From the NCBI RefSeq assembly GCF_000521605.1, contig NZ_CP006942.1, forward strand, positions 1,054,001-1,118,000: 64,000 nucleotides of DNA. The letters are read 5' to 3'. The notes beneath the pieces are model-generated. The model was not told where the DNA came from and searched no databases. It worked only from the letters and a program-made list of their open reading frames with translations. Source of the DNA: Mannheimia sp. USDA-ARS-USMARC-1261. Lineage in GTDB: Bacteria > Pseudomonadota > Gammaproteobacteria > Enterobacterales > Pasteurellaceae. Position numbers and translations under genes: made by a program. Below, piece after piece: positions 1 through 8,685 of this stretch; position 1 is the stretch's first letter; every line of letters begins with the position of its first letter.

Positions 1-382
1 GATCTTGTGGGTCTAAATCCGGAGGAGAAATATCATAAGAACGACGCCAGATATGAACTTGCTCATCACCGTATTTTTCCGCAGTTTCTTTTTTATCTAA
101 ACCTTGTAACGCACCATAATGACGTTCGTTTAAACGCCAGTTTTTGATTTGTGGAACCCATAATTGGTTAGATTCTTCTAACACGATATTACAGGTTTTG
201 ATTGCACGAGTTAATACAGAGGTAAAGGCAATATCAAACTCAAAGCCTGCATCTTTTAATTTTTGACCTGCAGATTTTGCTTCTTCAATGCCGCGTTCTG
301 TTAAATTTACATCACGCCAGCCTGTAAATAAATTTTTTGCATTCCATTCACTAAAGCCGTGACGGATAAAGACTAATTTCAT
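1..382 (-). CDS. gpmA: 2,3-bisphosphoglycerate-dependent phosphoglycerate mutase, C-terminus cut by window edge
   Basis: This enzyme interconverts 3- and 2-phosphoglycerate in cytosolic glycolysis and gluconeogenesis. The reverse strand reads [20 protein letters not shown], and the RHG motif near the N-terminus carries the histidine phosphorylated in the dPGM family. Further on are VLTRAIKTC and the [11 protein letters not shown] segment typical of GpmA. The start ATG is the complement of 380-382, preceded on the minus strand by an AAGGAG ribosome site. About 127 residues are present of the roughly 227-250 usual, and the rest lies left of the window. It is transcribed divergently from envC. 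The family assignment is certain; only the end is missing. Confidence 0.96.
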   Translation of the reverse strand, partial: MKLVFIRHGFSEWNAKNLFTGWRDVNLTERGIEEAKSAGQKLKDAGFEFDIAFTSVLTRAIKTCNIVLEESNQLWVPQIKNWRLNERHYGALQGLDKKETAEKYGDEQVHIWRRSYDISPPDLDPQD

Positions 383-545
383 AATGACTCCTTGTTTTGA
401 GTTAAATAATGGATTTGAAACTGCGGTATTTATAACAAAATTCTTGCCGTTTTTAAATAGATAGTTAAATTCTTTCACTAAAAAGCTGATCTTGAGCAAA
501 TAACCGATTAGAATATAGGCTTAATGATGTTTTTGTAGAAAAGGT

Positions 546-1694
546 ATGCTTGTGAAACAACGAAATTTTTATTATTGGGCTTTAATTTTAGGTGGGGTGT
601 TAAGCTTTTCCGTGCCTTCGTCGTGGGCGAATAACTTAAATCAGATTCAGCAGAAAATTCAGCAGCAAACCTCTAAAATCAACGAGCAGAAACAAAAACG
701 CACAGCATTGCAATCCACTTTGAAATCTCAAGAAATTGAAATGGGAAAAGTGTTGGATAAATTGCAAAAAACTGAAATGTCGTTAGGTGAAATTCGACAA
801 ACGATTAAAGCCACCGAGCTTGAGATTAACCGTCTTGAAAAACAAGAAAAACAGCAAAAAGAGAAATTAAAAGAGCAGCTGGATTCTGCCTACCGTTCGG
901 GCGTGAATCCGTCTGTGCTAGAGCGTTTATTATCGGAAGATGCAAAAAATGCGGAAAGAATGGCGACTTATTATGAGCATATGAATAATATCCGTATTGA
1001 TTCGATTGTCGAAATTCGTAAGACCCAAGCAGATTTGAAAACCAGACGGGATGAGCTGAAAGCTCAGCTTAAAGAGCATCAATCGCAATTAAACGAACAT
1101 AAAAAACAAGAAAAAGATTTAAAGAAAGTTCAAAGTCAGCGTGAGAGTACTTTGCGTTCTATTGATAAAACGCTTGAGCAAGACCAAAGTCGCTTGGAGA
1201 ATTTACGCAGTAATGAACAGGCGTTAAAACAACAATTGGATAAAGCTCAAAAAGAGTCTGAACAAGCTCAAAAGCGTGAGCAACAACAGGCAAAATCATC
1301 TAAAACTTCAGATAACGTGAGTAGTGCACCAATTAAAGCAGGCAAATATACGATGCCTGTTTCGGGCAATATCATCACCAAATTCGGCAATAATTGGCAC
1401 GGTGTGGTCATTGGAGCAGCAGCAGGTACGTCGGTAAAAGCGATGGCAAGCGGCAGAGTAATTATGGCACAATGGCTTGCCGGCTATGGCAATATGGTTG
1501 CAATCGATCACGGCAATGGTGATATTTCACTGTACGGCTACAATCAGTCTGTTTCTGTGAGCAAAGGTAATCGAGTGCAAGGCGGGCAAGTAATTGCTAA
1601 AGTGGGGAATACCGGTGGACAGACTCGTCCTGCTCTCTATTTTGGTGTAACTCGAAAAGGCACACCTGTCAATCCGTTAAATTTGGTGAAATAG
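546..1694 (+). CDS. envC: Murein hydrolase activator EnvC
   Basis: EnvC is a periplasmic activator of the amidases AmiA and AmiB at the division septum. The 382-residue product has a signal peptide (about residues 1-28, ending SSWA), a long Gln/Lys/Glu-rich coiled coil (about 30-250), and a C-terminal LytM/M23 domain (about 265-382). The metal-binding residues of active M23 enzymes are gone. The HxxxD position reads HGVVI and the HxH position reads ALYF, so it should be an activator rather than a hydrolase, as known for EnvC. The stop codon directly abuts the yibQ start codon, which suggests translational coupling. Placement beside a phosphoglycerate mutase gene and yibQ matches the enterobacterial order. 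Confidence 0.95.
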   Translation: MLVKQRNFYYWALILGGVLSFSVPSSWANNLNQIQQKIQQQTSKINEQKQKRTALQSTLKSQEIEMGKVLDKLQKTEMSLGEIRQTIKATELEINRLEKQEKQQKEKLKEQLDSAYRSGVNPSVLERLLSEDAKNAERMATYYEHMNNIRIDSIVEIRKTQADLKTRRDELKAQLKEHQSQLNEHKKQEKDLKKVQSQRESTLRSIDKTLEQDQSRLENLRSNEQALKQQLDKAQKESEQAQKREQQQAKSSKTSDNVSSAPIKAGKYTMPVSGNIITKFGNNWHGVVIGAAAGTSVKAMASGRVIMAQWLAGYGNMVAIDHGNGDISLYGYNQSVSVSKGNRVQGGQVIAKVGNTGGQTRPALYFGVTRKGTPVNPLNLVK

Positions 1695-2555
1695 ATGCTA
1701 AAGCAGATTTACAAGCGGTTAAATTTTACAATTTTTTTGCAAATTGTACTGATTTTGCAAATTTTTATGCTTTTTTCACCGCTTACACAAGCAGCCCAAA
1801 TCGCCATTGTGATTGATGATGTGGGATATCGGGTAAAAGAAGATCGGGAAATTTTGTCGTTGCCTAAAGAAGTGAGTGTGGCAATTATTCCTGATGCTCC
1901 TTATGCGGCAGAAAGGGCGAAAGAGGCTTATGCTCAAAAGCGTGATATTTTAATTCATTTGCCAATGCAGCCGAAATCTAAACAATTGATTGAAGCAAAT
2001 AGCGTTAAAATTGGTGATAGCGAAGAAAAAATTCGGAAACTTATTGAGCATTCCCGTAGTCAAGTACCTTATGCGATTGGTTTAAATAACCATATGGGTA
2101 GTGGGGCAACCTCAGATCCAGCCACAATGCAACATTTAATGAAGGTGTTGAAAGAGCATTCACTCTTCTTTTTAGATAGTAAAACCATTGGTAGCAGTGT
2201 TGCGGCTAACACTGCTCGCCAATTTGGGGTAAATGCATTAGAGCGAGATATTTTTTTAGACGATAGCGATCTGCTTTCTGATGTGCAGAAACAATTCTCG
2301 CAAGCCGTTCAGTACGCTCGCAAAAACGGCGTAGCCATTGTCATTGGACATCCTCGCAAGAATACGATTAGTGTACTTAAACAACATTTAGCTCAATTAC
2401 CGAAAGATATTGAATTAATCGGGGTTGGGGCATTGTGGCGAAATGAAAAAGTAGTGCCGGAAAAACCGTTCATTATACTATTTGAGCAAGAACCAGCATT
2501 AACGTCTGTACCACCTTATGAAAGTGTGCCGCTATTACGCGGCATTCCAAAATAA
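1695..2555 (+). CDS. yibQ: Divergent polysaccharide deacetylase family protein (YibQ-like)
   Basis: This 286-residue exported protein belongs to the divergent NodB/polysaccharide deacetylase family (DUF610). Its substrate is not established. After a signal peptide (about residues 1-33) come the motifs AIVIDDVGY, LNNHMGSGAT and IGHPRKNT, which line the pocket in this family. It begins directly after the envC stop codon and is followed by tamA 12 bases later, so it sits inside an envelope operon. A full bipartite uptake sequence (1711-1743) lies inside the gene and encodes the charged n-region and early hydrophobic core of the signal peptide. The family is clear and the biochemical role is not. 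Confidence 0.88.
   Translation: MLKQIYKRLNFTIFLQIVLILQIFMLFSPLTQAAQIAIVIDDVGYRVKEDREILSLPKEVSVAIIPDAPYAAERAKEAYAQKRDILIHLPMQPKSKQLIEANSVKIGDSEEKIRKLIEHSRSQVPYAIGLNNHMGSGATSDPATMQHLMKVLKEHSLFFLDSKTIGSSVAANTARQFGVNALERDIFLDDSDLLSDVQKQFSQAVQYARKNGVAIVIGHPRKNTISVLKQHLAQLPKDIELIGVGALWRNEKVVPEKPFIILFEQEPALTSVPPYESVPLLRGIPK
1711..1743 (+). repeat. DNA uptake signal sequence, bipartite, inside the yibQ signal-peptide codons
   Basis: ACAAGCGGT, 16-bp spacer, then TTTGCAAA. It is translated as part of the YibQ signal peptide (YKRLNFTIFLQI). Confidence 0.88.
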
Positions 2556-2567
2556 TAAAGGTTATCA

Positions 2568-4418
2568 ATGAATACAAAACTGCATTTTTTAACATTCTGC
2601 TGTTTAATTGCTTTTGCTTCAATGGCTAAAGCAAATCAGGAACAGAACAATCAACAAGATAGAATTACCGATGTTGATCAAGAAAGAATCGGTGAATTGG
2701 AAGATACACTCACAGATGATCCAAATGATGAAGAAAAAGTGGAAGCTTTAATGGATTTAGACATCAAAGGCATTCACGATAAAGAAGCAAAGAAAAATGT
2801 CGATTTGTATTTAAACCAAATTGCCGATGAATATGCGGACGGTTCAGAACGCCATCAATATTTAGTGCAAACAACGGTGGATAAAGCTCTGCGTGCGTTA
2901 GGCTATTACAATAGCAAATATCAATTTGTGCAACTGCCTAACAGCGGTAAGAAGCCTTTATTGGTGCTGAATGTTGAGCTGGATAAAGAAACCGTCAAAA
3001 TTGATGAGACCGATATTGTGCTACAAGGCGAAGCGAAAAATGATGAAGATTTTGTAGCTATCACTAAAAAAGCCCCGAAGCAAGGCTCTCGTTTAAATCA
3101 TAAAACCTATGAAAACTTTAAGAGTGATATTGAAAGCAATGCATTCAGCAAAGGTTATTTTGACGGGCATTGGCTCTATCACCGTTTAGAAGTTTACCCA
3201 ACCGATTATAAAGCTGATTGGCGTTTAGGTTATGATAGCGGCATTCGCTATCGCTATGGACAAATTAATTTTGTAGATAGCCAAATTAAAGAGGAATATT
3301 TACGCAATATTCTGAAAATTAATTCGGGCGATCATTACTTTGCCAATGATCTTTCAAACTTAACTCAAGATTATTTATCCAGTAACTGGTTTTCATCGGT
3401 AATGGTTGAGCCACATCTCAATGAACAAGATAAGACGGTAGATTTGAACGTGCTGCTCCAACCGAAAAAGAAAAATGAGGTGGAAATTGGTATCGGTTAT
3501 GAAACCGAAGTAGGACCTCGCCTACAATTTAACTGGAAAAAACCGTGGCGAAATAAAAGAGGGCATAGTATCGATACTCGAACTTATATTTCCGCCCCTG
3601 AGCAGAGATTTGAATTTGGTTACAATATTCCGCTAAAAGAGGATCCGCTTCATTACTACTATCAGATATCGGGTACGGTTGAAAATGAAGATCAGAAGGA
3701 TACGAAATCAACTGCAGCAAGTTTCGCTCTACAACGTTTTTGGACTCGAACAACAGGTTGGTCATTCTCTGCCGGTGTAAGAACCCGTTATGATTCCTTT
3801 ACGCAAGCGAATGATAGATTTAAAACTTTATTAGTTTACCCGACAGCTTCATTAAATCGTACCCGCACTGATGGCAAGCCTTACCCATTATGGGGAGATA
3901 GCCAAAAACTTACCGTAAATTGGGGAAACAAAATATTTGGCTCAGATGTGAATTTTTATAGCTATAAAGCTTCTACGTCGTTTGTGAGAACTTATGCAGA
4001 TAATCATCGCCTCTACTTAAGGGCGGAGTTAGGCTATTTGAAAGCAAACCAATTTGAACGTATTCCGCCTGCCTTACGCTTTTTTGCGGGGGGCGATATG
4101 AGTGTGCGTGGTTTTGGTTATAAAGATATTTCACCGAGAGATCCGGCAAATGGGAAACGTGTAGGCGGTTCACATTTAGCTACAGGTACGTTTGAATACC
4201 AATACCAAGTTTACCCAAACTGGTGGGGAGCGGTGTTTTATGATGTGGGCTTAGCAGCGAATAAATTTGAGACAAAACAGTTGCATCAGGGGACAGGTTT
4301 AGGTGTTCGCTGGGCTTCACCTATAGGAGCAATTAAATTTGATGTGGGTATGCCTGTAAAATCGCCTGATAATAAACGCGGTTTCCAAATTTATGTTGGC
4401 TTAGGCTCGGATATTTAA
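2568..4418 (+). CDS. tamA: Autotransporter assembly factor TamA (Omp85 family)
   Basis: TamA is an Omp85-family outer-membrane beta-barrel that works with TamB in outer-membrane protein insertion and anterograde lipid transport. The 616-residue protein has a signal peptide (about 1-22, ending AKA), an acidic linker, POTRA-type domains (about 95-320), and a C-terminal barrel. Near residue 510 is the FFAGGDMSVRGFGY segment, the conserved RGF motif of lid loop 6. The C-terminus FQIYVGLGSDI is a typical last barrel strand. It lies 12 bases after yibQ and 65 bases before tamB, and the tamA-tamB order is the usual one. The acidic insert between signal peptide and first POTRA is longer than in the E. 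coli protein. Confidence 0.94.
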   Translation: MNTKLHFLTFCCLIAFASMAKANQEQNNQQDRITDVDQERIGELEDTLTDDPNDEEKVEALMDLDIKGIHDKEAKKNVDLYLNQIADEYADGSERHQYLVQTTVDKALRALGYYNSKYQFVQLPNSGKKPLLVLNVELDKETVKIDETDIVLQGEAKNDEDFVAITKKAPKQGSRLNHKTYENFKSDIESNAFSKGYFDGHWLYHRLEVYPTDYKADWRLGYDSGIRYRYGQINFVDSQIKEEYLRNILKINSGDHYFANDLSNLTQDYLSSNWFSSVMVEPHLNEQDKTVDLNVLLQPKKKNEVEIGIGYETEVGPRLQFNWKKPWRNKRGHSIDTRTYISAPEQRFEFGYNIPLKEDPLHYYYQISGTVENEDQKDTKSTAASFALQRFWTRTTGWSFSAGVRTRYDSFTQANDRFKTLLVYPTASLNRTRTDGKPYPLWGDSQKLTVNWGNKIFGSDVNFYSYKASTSFVRTYADNHRLYLRAELGYLKANQFERIPPALRFFAGGDMSVRGFGYKDISPRDPANGKRVGGSHLATGTFEYQYQVYPNWWGAVFYDVGLAANKFETKQLHQGTGLGVRWASPIGAIKFDVGMPVKSPDNKRGFQIYVGLGSDI

Positions 4419-4419
4419 T

Positions 4420-4428
4420 ACAAGCGGT
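4420..4428 (+). repeat. DNA uptake signal sequence core
   Basis: ACAAGCGGT immediately after the tamA stop codon, followed by an AT-rich tract (GCGATTTTACTAAAATTTTA). Confidence 0.8.
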
Positions 4429-4483
4429 GCGATTTTACTAAAATTTTACCAATGATGATTTTATTACTCAGTAAGTATTCAAA

Positions 4484-7400
4484 ATGATGAATGAACAACA
4501 AATAATAGATAGCCAAGAAATGCAAGCACAACAAGAAATGCCTAAAAAGAAACCTAGCTCAAAATGGCGTTTCTTGAAATGGAGTATTTATATTTTTTTA
4601 ATTCTGCTCTTGGCTCTTATTTTATTTTTATGCACAGGCTTTGGGCAGCGTAAAACTGTTCAGTGGGTTGATCAATTCGTTGAACCGTTGCAGATCGGAA
4701 AAGTTGAAGGTAGCATTCAAGACGGTTTGCAACTTTCTGATACTCAATTTATTACTGATGGCGTTAATGTACAAATAGGTCAAGTAGACTTACACATTGA
4801 TTTTAATTGCTTAATTAAATATGAAGTTTGTCTAAACAATTTTAACGTGCAGGATACCAAAGTTGTTATTGATACCACTCAACTTCCGCCTTCTCAAGAA
4901 AAAGAAGACAACACGCCTTTCACTGAGCTAAATTTACCGCTCGGTATTTCAGCGAAAAATATCACCCTAGAGAATATTGATGTCAGCGTTGATGATATGG
5001 ATATTCATCTTAATCACTTCAATACCTCAATTTCCGGCAAAGGGCGTGAGGTTATTATCAAGCCTACCACCTTAGATGGCTTAAAGTTGCTATTAGCTTT
5101 AAAAGTGGAGGAAGCACTAGATACACAAGCGGTCGATTCTGACGCAGAAAATGCAAAAGTTACAGTAACCAGAAACCCGGCTAATGCACAAGAAGCGATG
5201 GATCAAGTTGTTCAAGAAGCGGTGGAAAAAACCGGCGAAAAAGTAGTTGAAGAATTCCATCAATTACAAGGTAAAACCACTGCAGAAGCTGAACAACAGT
5301 CGCATAATAAAGTGGATTGGGCGGCGATTAAAGCTCAGCTAGAACAACCGATCTTAAATAAAAATATCCGTCTCTCGTTACCGTTAGATTTAACTATTGA
5401 ACAGATTGATATTGCTAATGTTTCGGTCGCTCAAAAAGCACAAGATGGAAAAGGCAACTTGGTTGAGCCGATTTCACTCATCAATGTCAATTCTTTACAG
5501 CTTCAAGCACAAGCGAAAGATCAGCTGGTAACCTTGCAACGCTTGGATTTTAAGAGCGATCAAGGCGATCTCAGTGCAACAGGTACACTTTCACTTAAAG
5601 AGAATTATCCATTAAATTGGCAGCTAGAAGGCATTGAGGCAAAAGAGGCTAAAGTGAAATTGCCATTTAGTCATATCAAGGCAATGCTTTCAGGCGAGTT
5701 GTATGATAAAACCGTGCTGAATTTACAAACAGATGGAGCTATTAAGGCAGCTTTAGAGGGGCATATTGAGCTTGCAACGCCTAAAACACCTTTTGATCTG
5801 ATGCTTAAAAGTGAATCAGTGAAGTATCCTTTTGCACCGCAAAAAGGTGATGATACGCTGGTTTTAGAGAATATTGACATTCATCTGAATGGTAATTCGC
5901 TTGCTTACAATTTGGCAGTAAAAGTGAGTGCCAAAGGTATGGGAATTCCGCCAAGTTCCGCTGATTTAAAAGGCAATGGCGAATTAACGCATGTTAATAT
6001 CCACGATTTATTGCTCAATACGTTAGAAGGTAATGCTCAACTTACGGGCTTAATTGATTGGACAGAAGGGATCGAGTGGAATTCTAATCTTAAGCTAAAC
6101 AATATTAATACTAAAGCTTTAGTACCGGATTGGGCAGCGGTATTATCAGGTTCTCTTTCTACTCAAGGTTATGCAGGGCGTGGCAATACAGGTTCAGATT
6201 GGAAAGCAGATGTTTCAAATATTGATATTAAAGGCTCACTACACCAGAAGAACCTACAATTAACAGGGAATTTGAATGCCAATAATCAGCAACTTTTAGA
6301 TGTGCCCGGTTTATCGCTGGTTTATGGCGAAAACAAAATTGATCTGAAGGGGCTTTTAGGCGAAAAATCAGATTTTTATGCAGATATCAAAGCCCCGAAT
6401 TTACAAGGTTTAGTGCCAAATTTAAAAGCAAGTGTGAATGGCAATGTGAAATTATCAGGCAAAATTGCCGAGCCAAATGTGGATTTAGATTTAGCTGCTT
6501 CTAATGTGAGCTATGAACAATTTAAACTTCAACATTTAACCGCAAAGGGCAAAATTACGACTGAGCAGACCATTCAAGGCGATGTAGAATTAGGGCTACG
6601 CCAATTTGCCTATAATGACATTAAAGTAGAAAGTGCTACCTTATTGGCAAAAGGGAATGAAGCAAACCATAGCTTGAAATTAACTTCAAAAGGTAATCCG
6701 GTTGGAGGCGATTTGCAAATTTCTGGAAAATTTGACCGCTTGCAACAGATTTGGGAAGGGCAGTTGAGCCAAGTTGCTATTCAATCTACCGAGTTTGGCA
6801 GATTCCAAACGGATAAAGCAGTGAATGTGAAATATGACAATAAAGCGATTAATGCTAATGTGTCTGCTCACTGCTGGCAAAACCCGAAAATTCACCTCTG
6901 TTTCCCAACGGCATTTAATGCAGGGCAAGAGGGCAAAGTACCTTTCGATATTCGCAATTTTAACTTAGCGGTGTTGCAAGATTATCTGGATAATACCAGC
7001 CAAATTTCAGGTATTGTAAACGCCAAAGGTGATGCTGCGTGGTTTAAAAATAAACCGCCACAGGTTAATTTAGATCTCACTTCCAATTCCATTAAATTTG
7101 TGCAGAAAATGGAAGGCGGAAAAACCTTTCCGCTTACGGTTTCGCCATTAAAAATTAATCTGAAAATGTCAGATAACAATTTAGCCCTTAAATCGAATTT
7201 AAGAGTTGAAAATAACGGCACTTTGACAACTGACATTGTGATGCAAGATTTAAATAATGCGAGAAGCTTATCAGGTAATATCAATATTGACCAATTAACC
7301 TTAAAGCTCATTCATCCACTGCTTGAACGAGGTGATTTTGTTGATGGCAGAATTAATGCTCGCTTAACGGTAAGTGGTAAAGCAACCTCACCGTTGCTAC

Positions 7401-8584
7401 ACGGAAACTTGAATTTAACAGGCTTAAAAGCACGTTCTGTTACGATGCCGTTTGATGTAACAGATGGTAATTTAGCGATGAACTTTCACGGAGCAACCTC
7501 TACATTAAACGGGAGGCTACAAACAAAAGAGAGTGAGCTACGCTTGGAAGGCGACGCAGATTGGCGAAATATTAATGCCTGGAGAACCAGAGTTCACGCT
7601 CAAGCAAATCGCTTCAGAGTGGATATTCCGAGCTTAGCAAGAGTGGAAATCAGCCCTGATATTCAAGTTGTGGCAACCCCGACACTTTTAACATTAAGTG
7701 GTAATATTGATGTACCGTGGGCAAGAATTGAAGTAGAACAATTGCCGGAACAAGCCGTTAGCGTAAGTGGCGATGAAGTGATTATGGACGGCTCTGCAAG
7801 AAACAAAGTGCCATTTAATCAACGCACTATTCCAACTCAAACTGCAGGTGGAATGGCAATTAATGCGGATATTAAAATTAACATTGGTAATGATGTTAAG
7901 CTCAAGGCATACGGTTTGAATAGTCATTTAAACGGATTACTCTCGGTGCGTCGCGGTAAGCAAGGCTTAGGGCTTTACGGACAAGTTCGCTTAGACGAAG
8001 GACGTTTTGCAGCTTATGGACAAGATTTATTGATCCGCAAAGGAAATATCAGTTTTGCTGGCTCGCCTTCACAGCCATACTTAGATATTGAAGCAGTGAG
8101 AAACCCGGATGCAATGGAAGATCCAACCATTACCGCCGGGGTACGGGTAACAGGCTTGGCGGATGCACCAAATGTGAAAGTATTCTCCGATCCGGCAATG
8201 TCGCAAAACGAAGTCCTTTCCTATATTTTAACAGGGCGATCACTTGAAAGTAGCGGCGATGCAGGCTCAAGCAATGGGGTAGCGGCTGCCTTGCTCAGTA
8301 TGAGTTTATCCAAAAGTAGCAAATTAGTCGGTGATGTCGGCAGTGCCTTTGGCTTAAAAGATCTCAGCGTAAGCACCGCCGGCATTGGGGATAATACCAA
8401 AGTAGAAGTGAGTGCCAGTCTCTCGCCTCGTTTCCGTGTGAAATATGGTGTCGGCGTATTTGCTCCTTTAACTGAACTGACATTGCGATATAACTTAACC
8501 CCACGACTCTATTTACAATGGGTTTCGAACGTAAATCAAGCGGTCGATTTAATGTACCGCTTCCAGTTTGATAAACTGTTCTAA
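4484..8584 (+). CDS. tamB: Translocation and assembly module subunit TamB (AsmA-like/DUF490)
   Basis: TamB is a very long inner-membrane-anchored periplasmic protein that bridges to TamA and is thought to carry phospholipids along a hydrophobic groove. The 1366-residue product has one membrane anchor (about residues 27-50, after a basic SSKWRFLKW stretch). A long beta-helical body of repeated two-strand units follows, and the conserved TamB/DUF490 domain occupies the last roughly 330 residues. The final residues YRFQFDKLF end in the aromatic signature expected for TamA docking. The length is close to the E. coli protein (about 1260). It is the last gene of the envC-yibQ-tamA-tamB run and is followed by a strong terminator. 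Confidence 0.95.
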   Translation: MMNEQQIIDSQEMQAQQEMPKKKPSSKWRFLKWSIYIFLILLLALILFLCTGFGQRKTVQWVDQFVEPLQIGKVEGSIQDGLQLSDTQFITDGVNVQIGQVDLHIDFNCLIKYEVCLNNFNVQDTKVVIDTTQLPPSQEKEDNTPFTELNLPLGISAKNITLENIDVSVDDMDIHLNHFNTSISGKGREVIIKPTTLDGLKLLLALKVEEALDTQAVDSDAENAKVTVTRNPANAQEAMDQVVQEAVEKTGEKVVEEFHQLQGKTTAEAEQQSHNKVDWAAIKAQLEQPILNKNIRLSLPLDLTIEQIDIANVSVAQKAQDGKGNLVEPISLINVNSLQLQAQAKDQLVTLQRLDFKSDQGDLSATGTLSLKENYPLNWQLEGIEAKEAKVKLPFSHIKAMLSGELYDKTVLNLQTDGAIKAALEGHIELATPKTPFDLMLKSESVKYPFAPQKGDDTLVLENIDIHLNGNSLAYNLAVKVSAKGMGIPPSSADLKGNGELTHVNIHDLLLNTLEGNAQLTGLIDWTEGIEWNSNLKLNNINTKALVPDWAAVLSGSLSTQGYAGRGNTGSDWKADVSNIDIKGSLHQKNLQLTGNLNANNQQLLDVPGLSLVYGENKIDLKGLLGEKSDFYADIKAPNLQGLVPNLKASVNGNVKLSGKIAEPNVDLDLAASNVSYEQFKLQHLTAKGKITTEQTIQGDVELGLRQFAYNDIKVESATLLAKGNEANHSLKLTSKGNPVGGDLQISGKFDRLQQIWEGQLSQVAIQSTEFGRFQTDKAVNVKYDNKAINANVSAHCWQNPKIHLCFPTAFNAGQEGKVPFDIRNFNLAVLQDYLDNTSQISGIVNAKGDAAWFKNKPPQVNLDLTSNSIKFVQKMEGGKTFPLTVSPLKINLKMSDNNLALKSNLRVENNGTLTTDIVMQDLNNARSLSGNINIDQLTLKLIHPLLERGDFVDGRINARLTVSGKATSPLLHGNLNLTGLKARSVTMPFDVTDGNLAMNFHGATSTLNGRLQTKESELRLEGDADWRNINAWRTRVHAQANRFRVDIPSLARVEISPDIQVVATPTLLTLSGNIDVPWARIEVEQLPEQAVSVSGDEVIMDGSARNKVPFNQRTIPTQTAGGMAINADIKINIGNDVKLKAYGLNSHLNGLLSVRRGKQGLGLYGQVRLDEGRFAAYGQDLLIRKGNISFAGSPSQPYLDIEAVRNPDAMEDPTITAGVRVTGLADAPNVKVFSDPAMSQNEVLSYILTGRSLESSGDAGSSNGVAAALLSMSLSKSSKLVGDVGSAFGLKDLSVSTAGIGDNTKVEVSASLSPRFRVKYGVGVFAPLTELTLRYNLTPRLYLQWVSNVNQAVDLMYRFQFDKLF
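5125..5133 (+). repeat. DNA uptake signal sequence core within tamB
   Basis: ACAAGCGGT followed by CGATT, in the coding strand of tamB (codes TQAVD). Confidence 0.75.
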
Positions 8585-8587
8585 TTC

Positions 8588-8625
8588 AAAAGGTTGTTAA
8601 TCAGAGCATTAACAACCTTTTGGCT
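8588..8625 (+). terminator. Intrinsic terminator after tamB
   Basis: A perfect 14-bp stem (AAAAGGTTGTTAAT at 8588-8601 and its complement at 8608-8621) with a 6-base loop. The flanking A- and T-rich arms let it work in both directions. Confidence 0.85.
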
Positions 8626-8650
8626 TTATAGTAAAATGGCAACTTTATCT

Positions 8651-8683
8651 ACAAGCGGTCGAAAAAATAAAAAAATTTACAAA
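8651..8683 (+). repeat. DNA uptake signal sequence in the cydD leader
   Basis: ACAAGCGGT, 16-bp spacer, TTTACAAA (one change from TTTGCAAA). It ends two bases before the cydD ATG and fills the place where a Shine-Dalgarno would be. Confidence 0.8.
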
Positions 8684-8685
8684 TT

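Noticed and set aside
546-1694. EnvC as an active M23 peptidase
   Set aside because: The zinc-binding HxxxD and HxH residues are missing; it fits the activator class.
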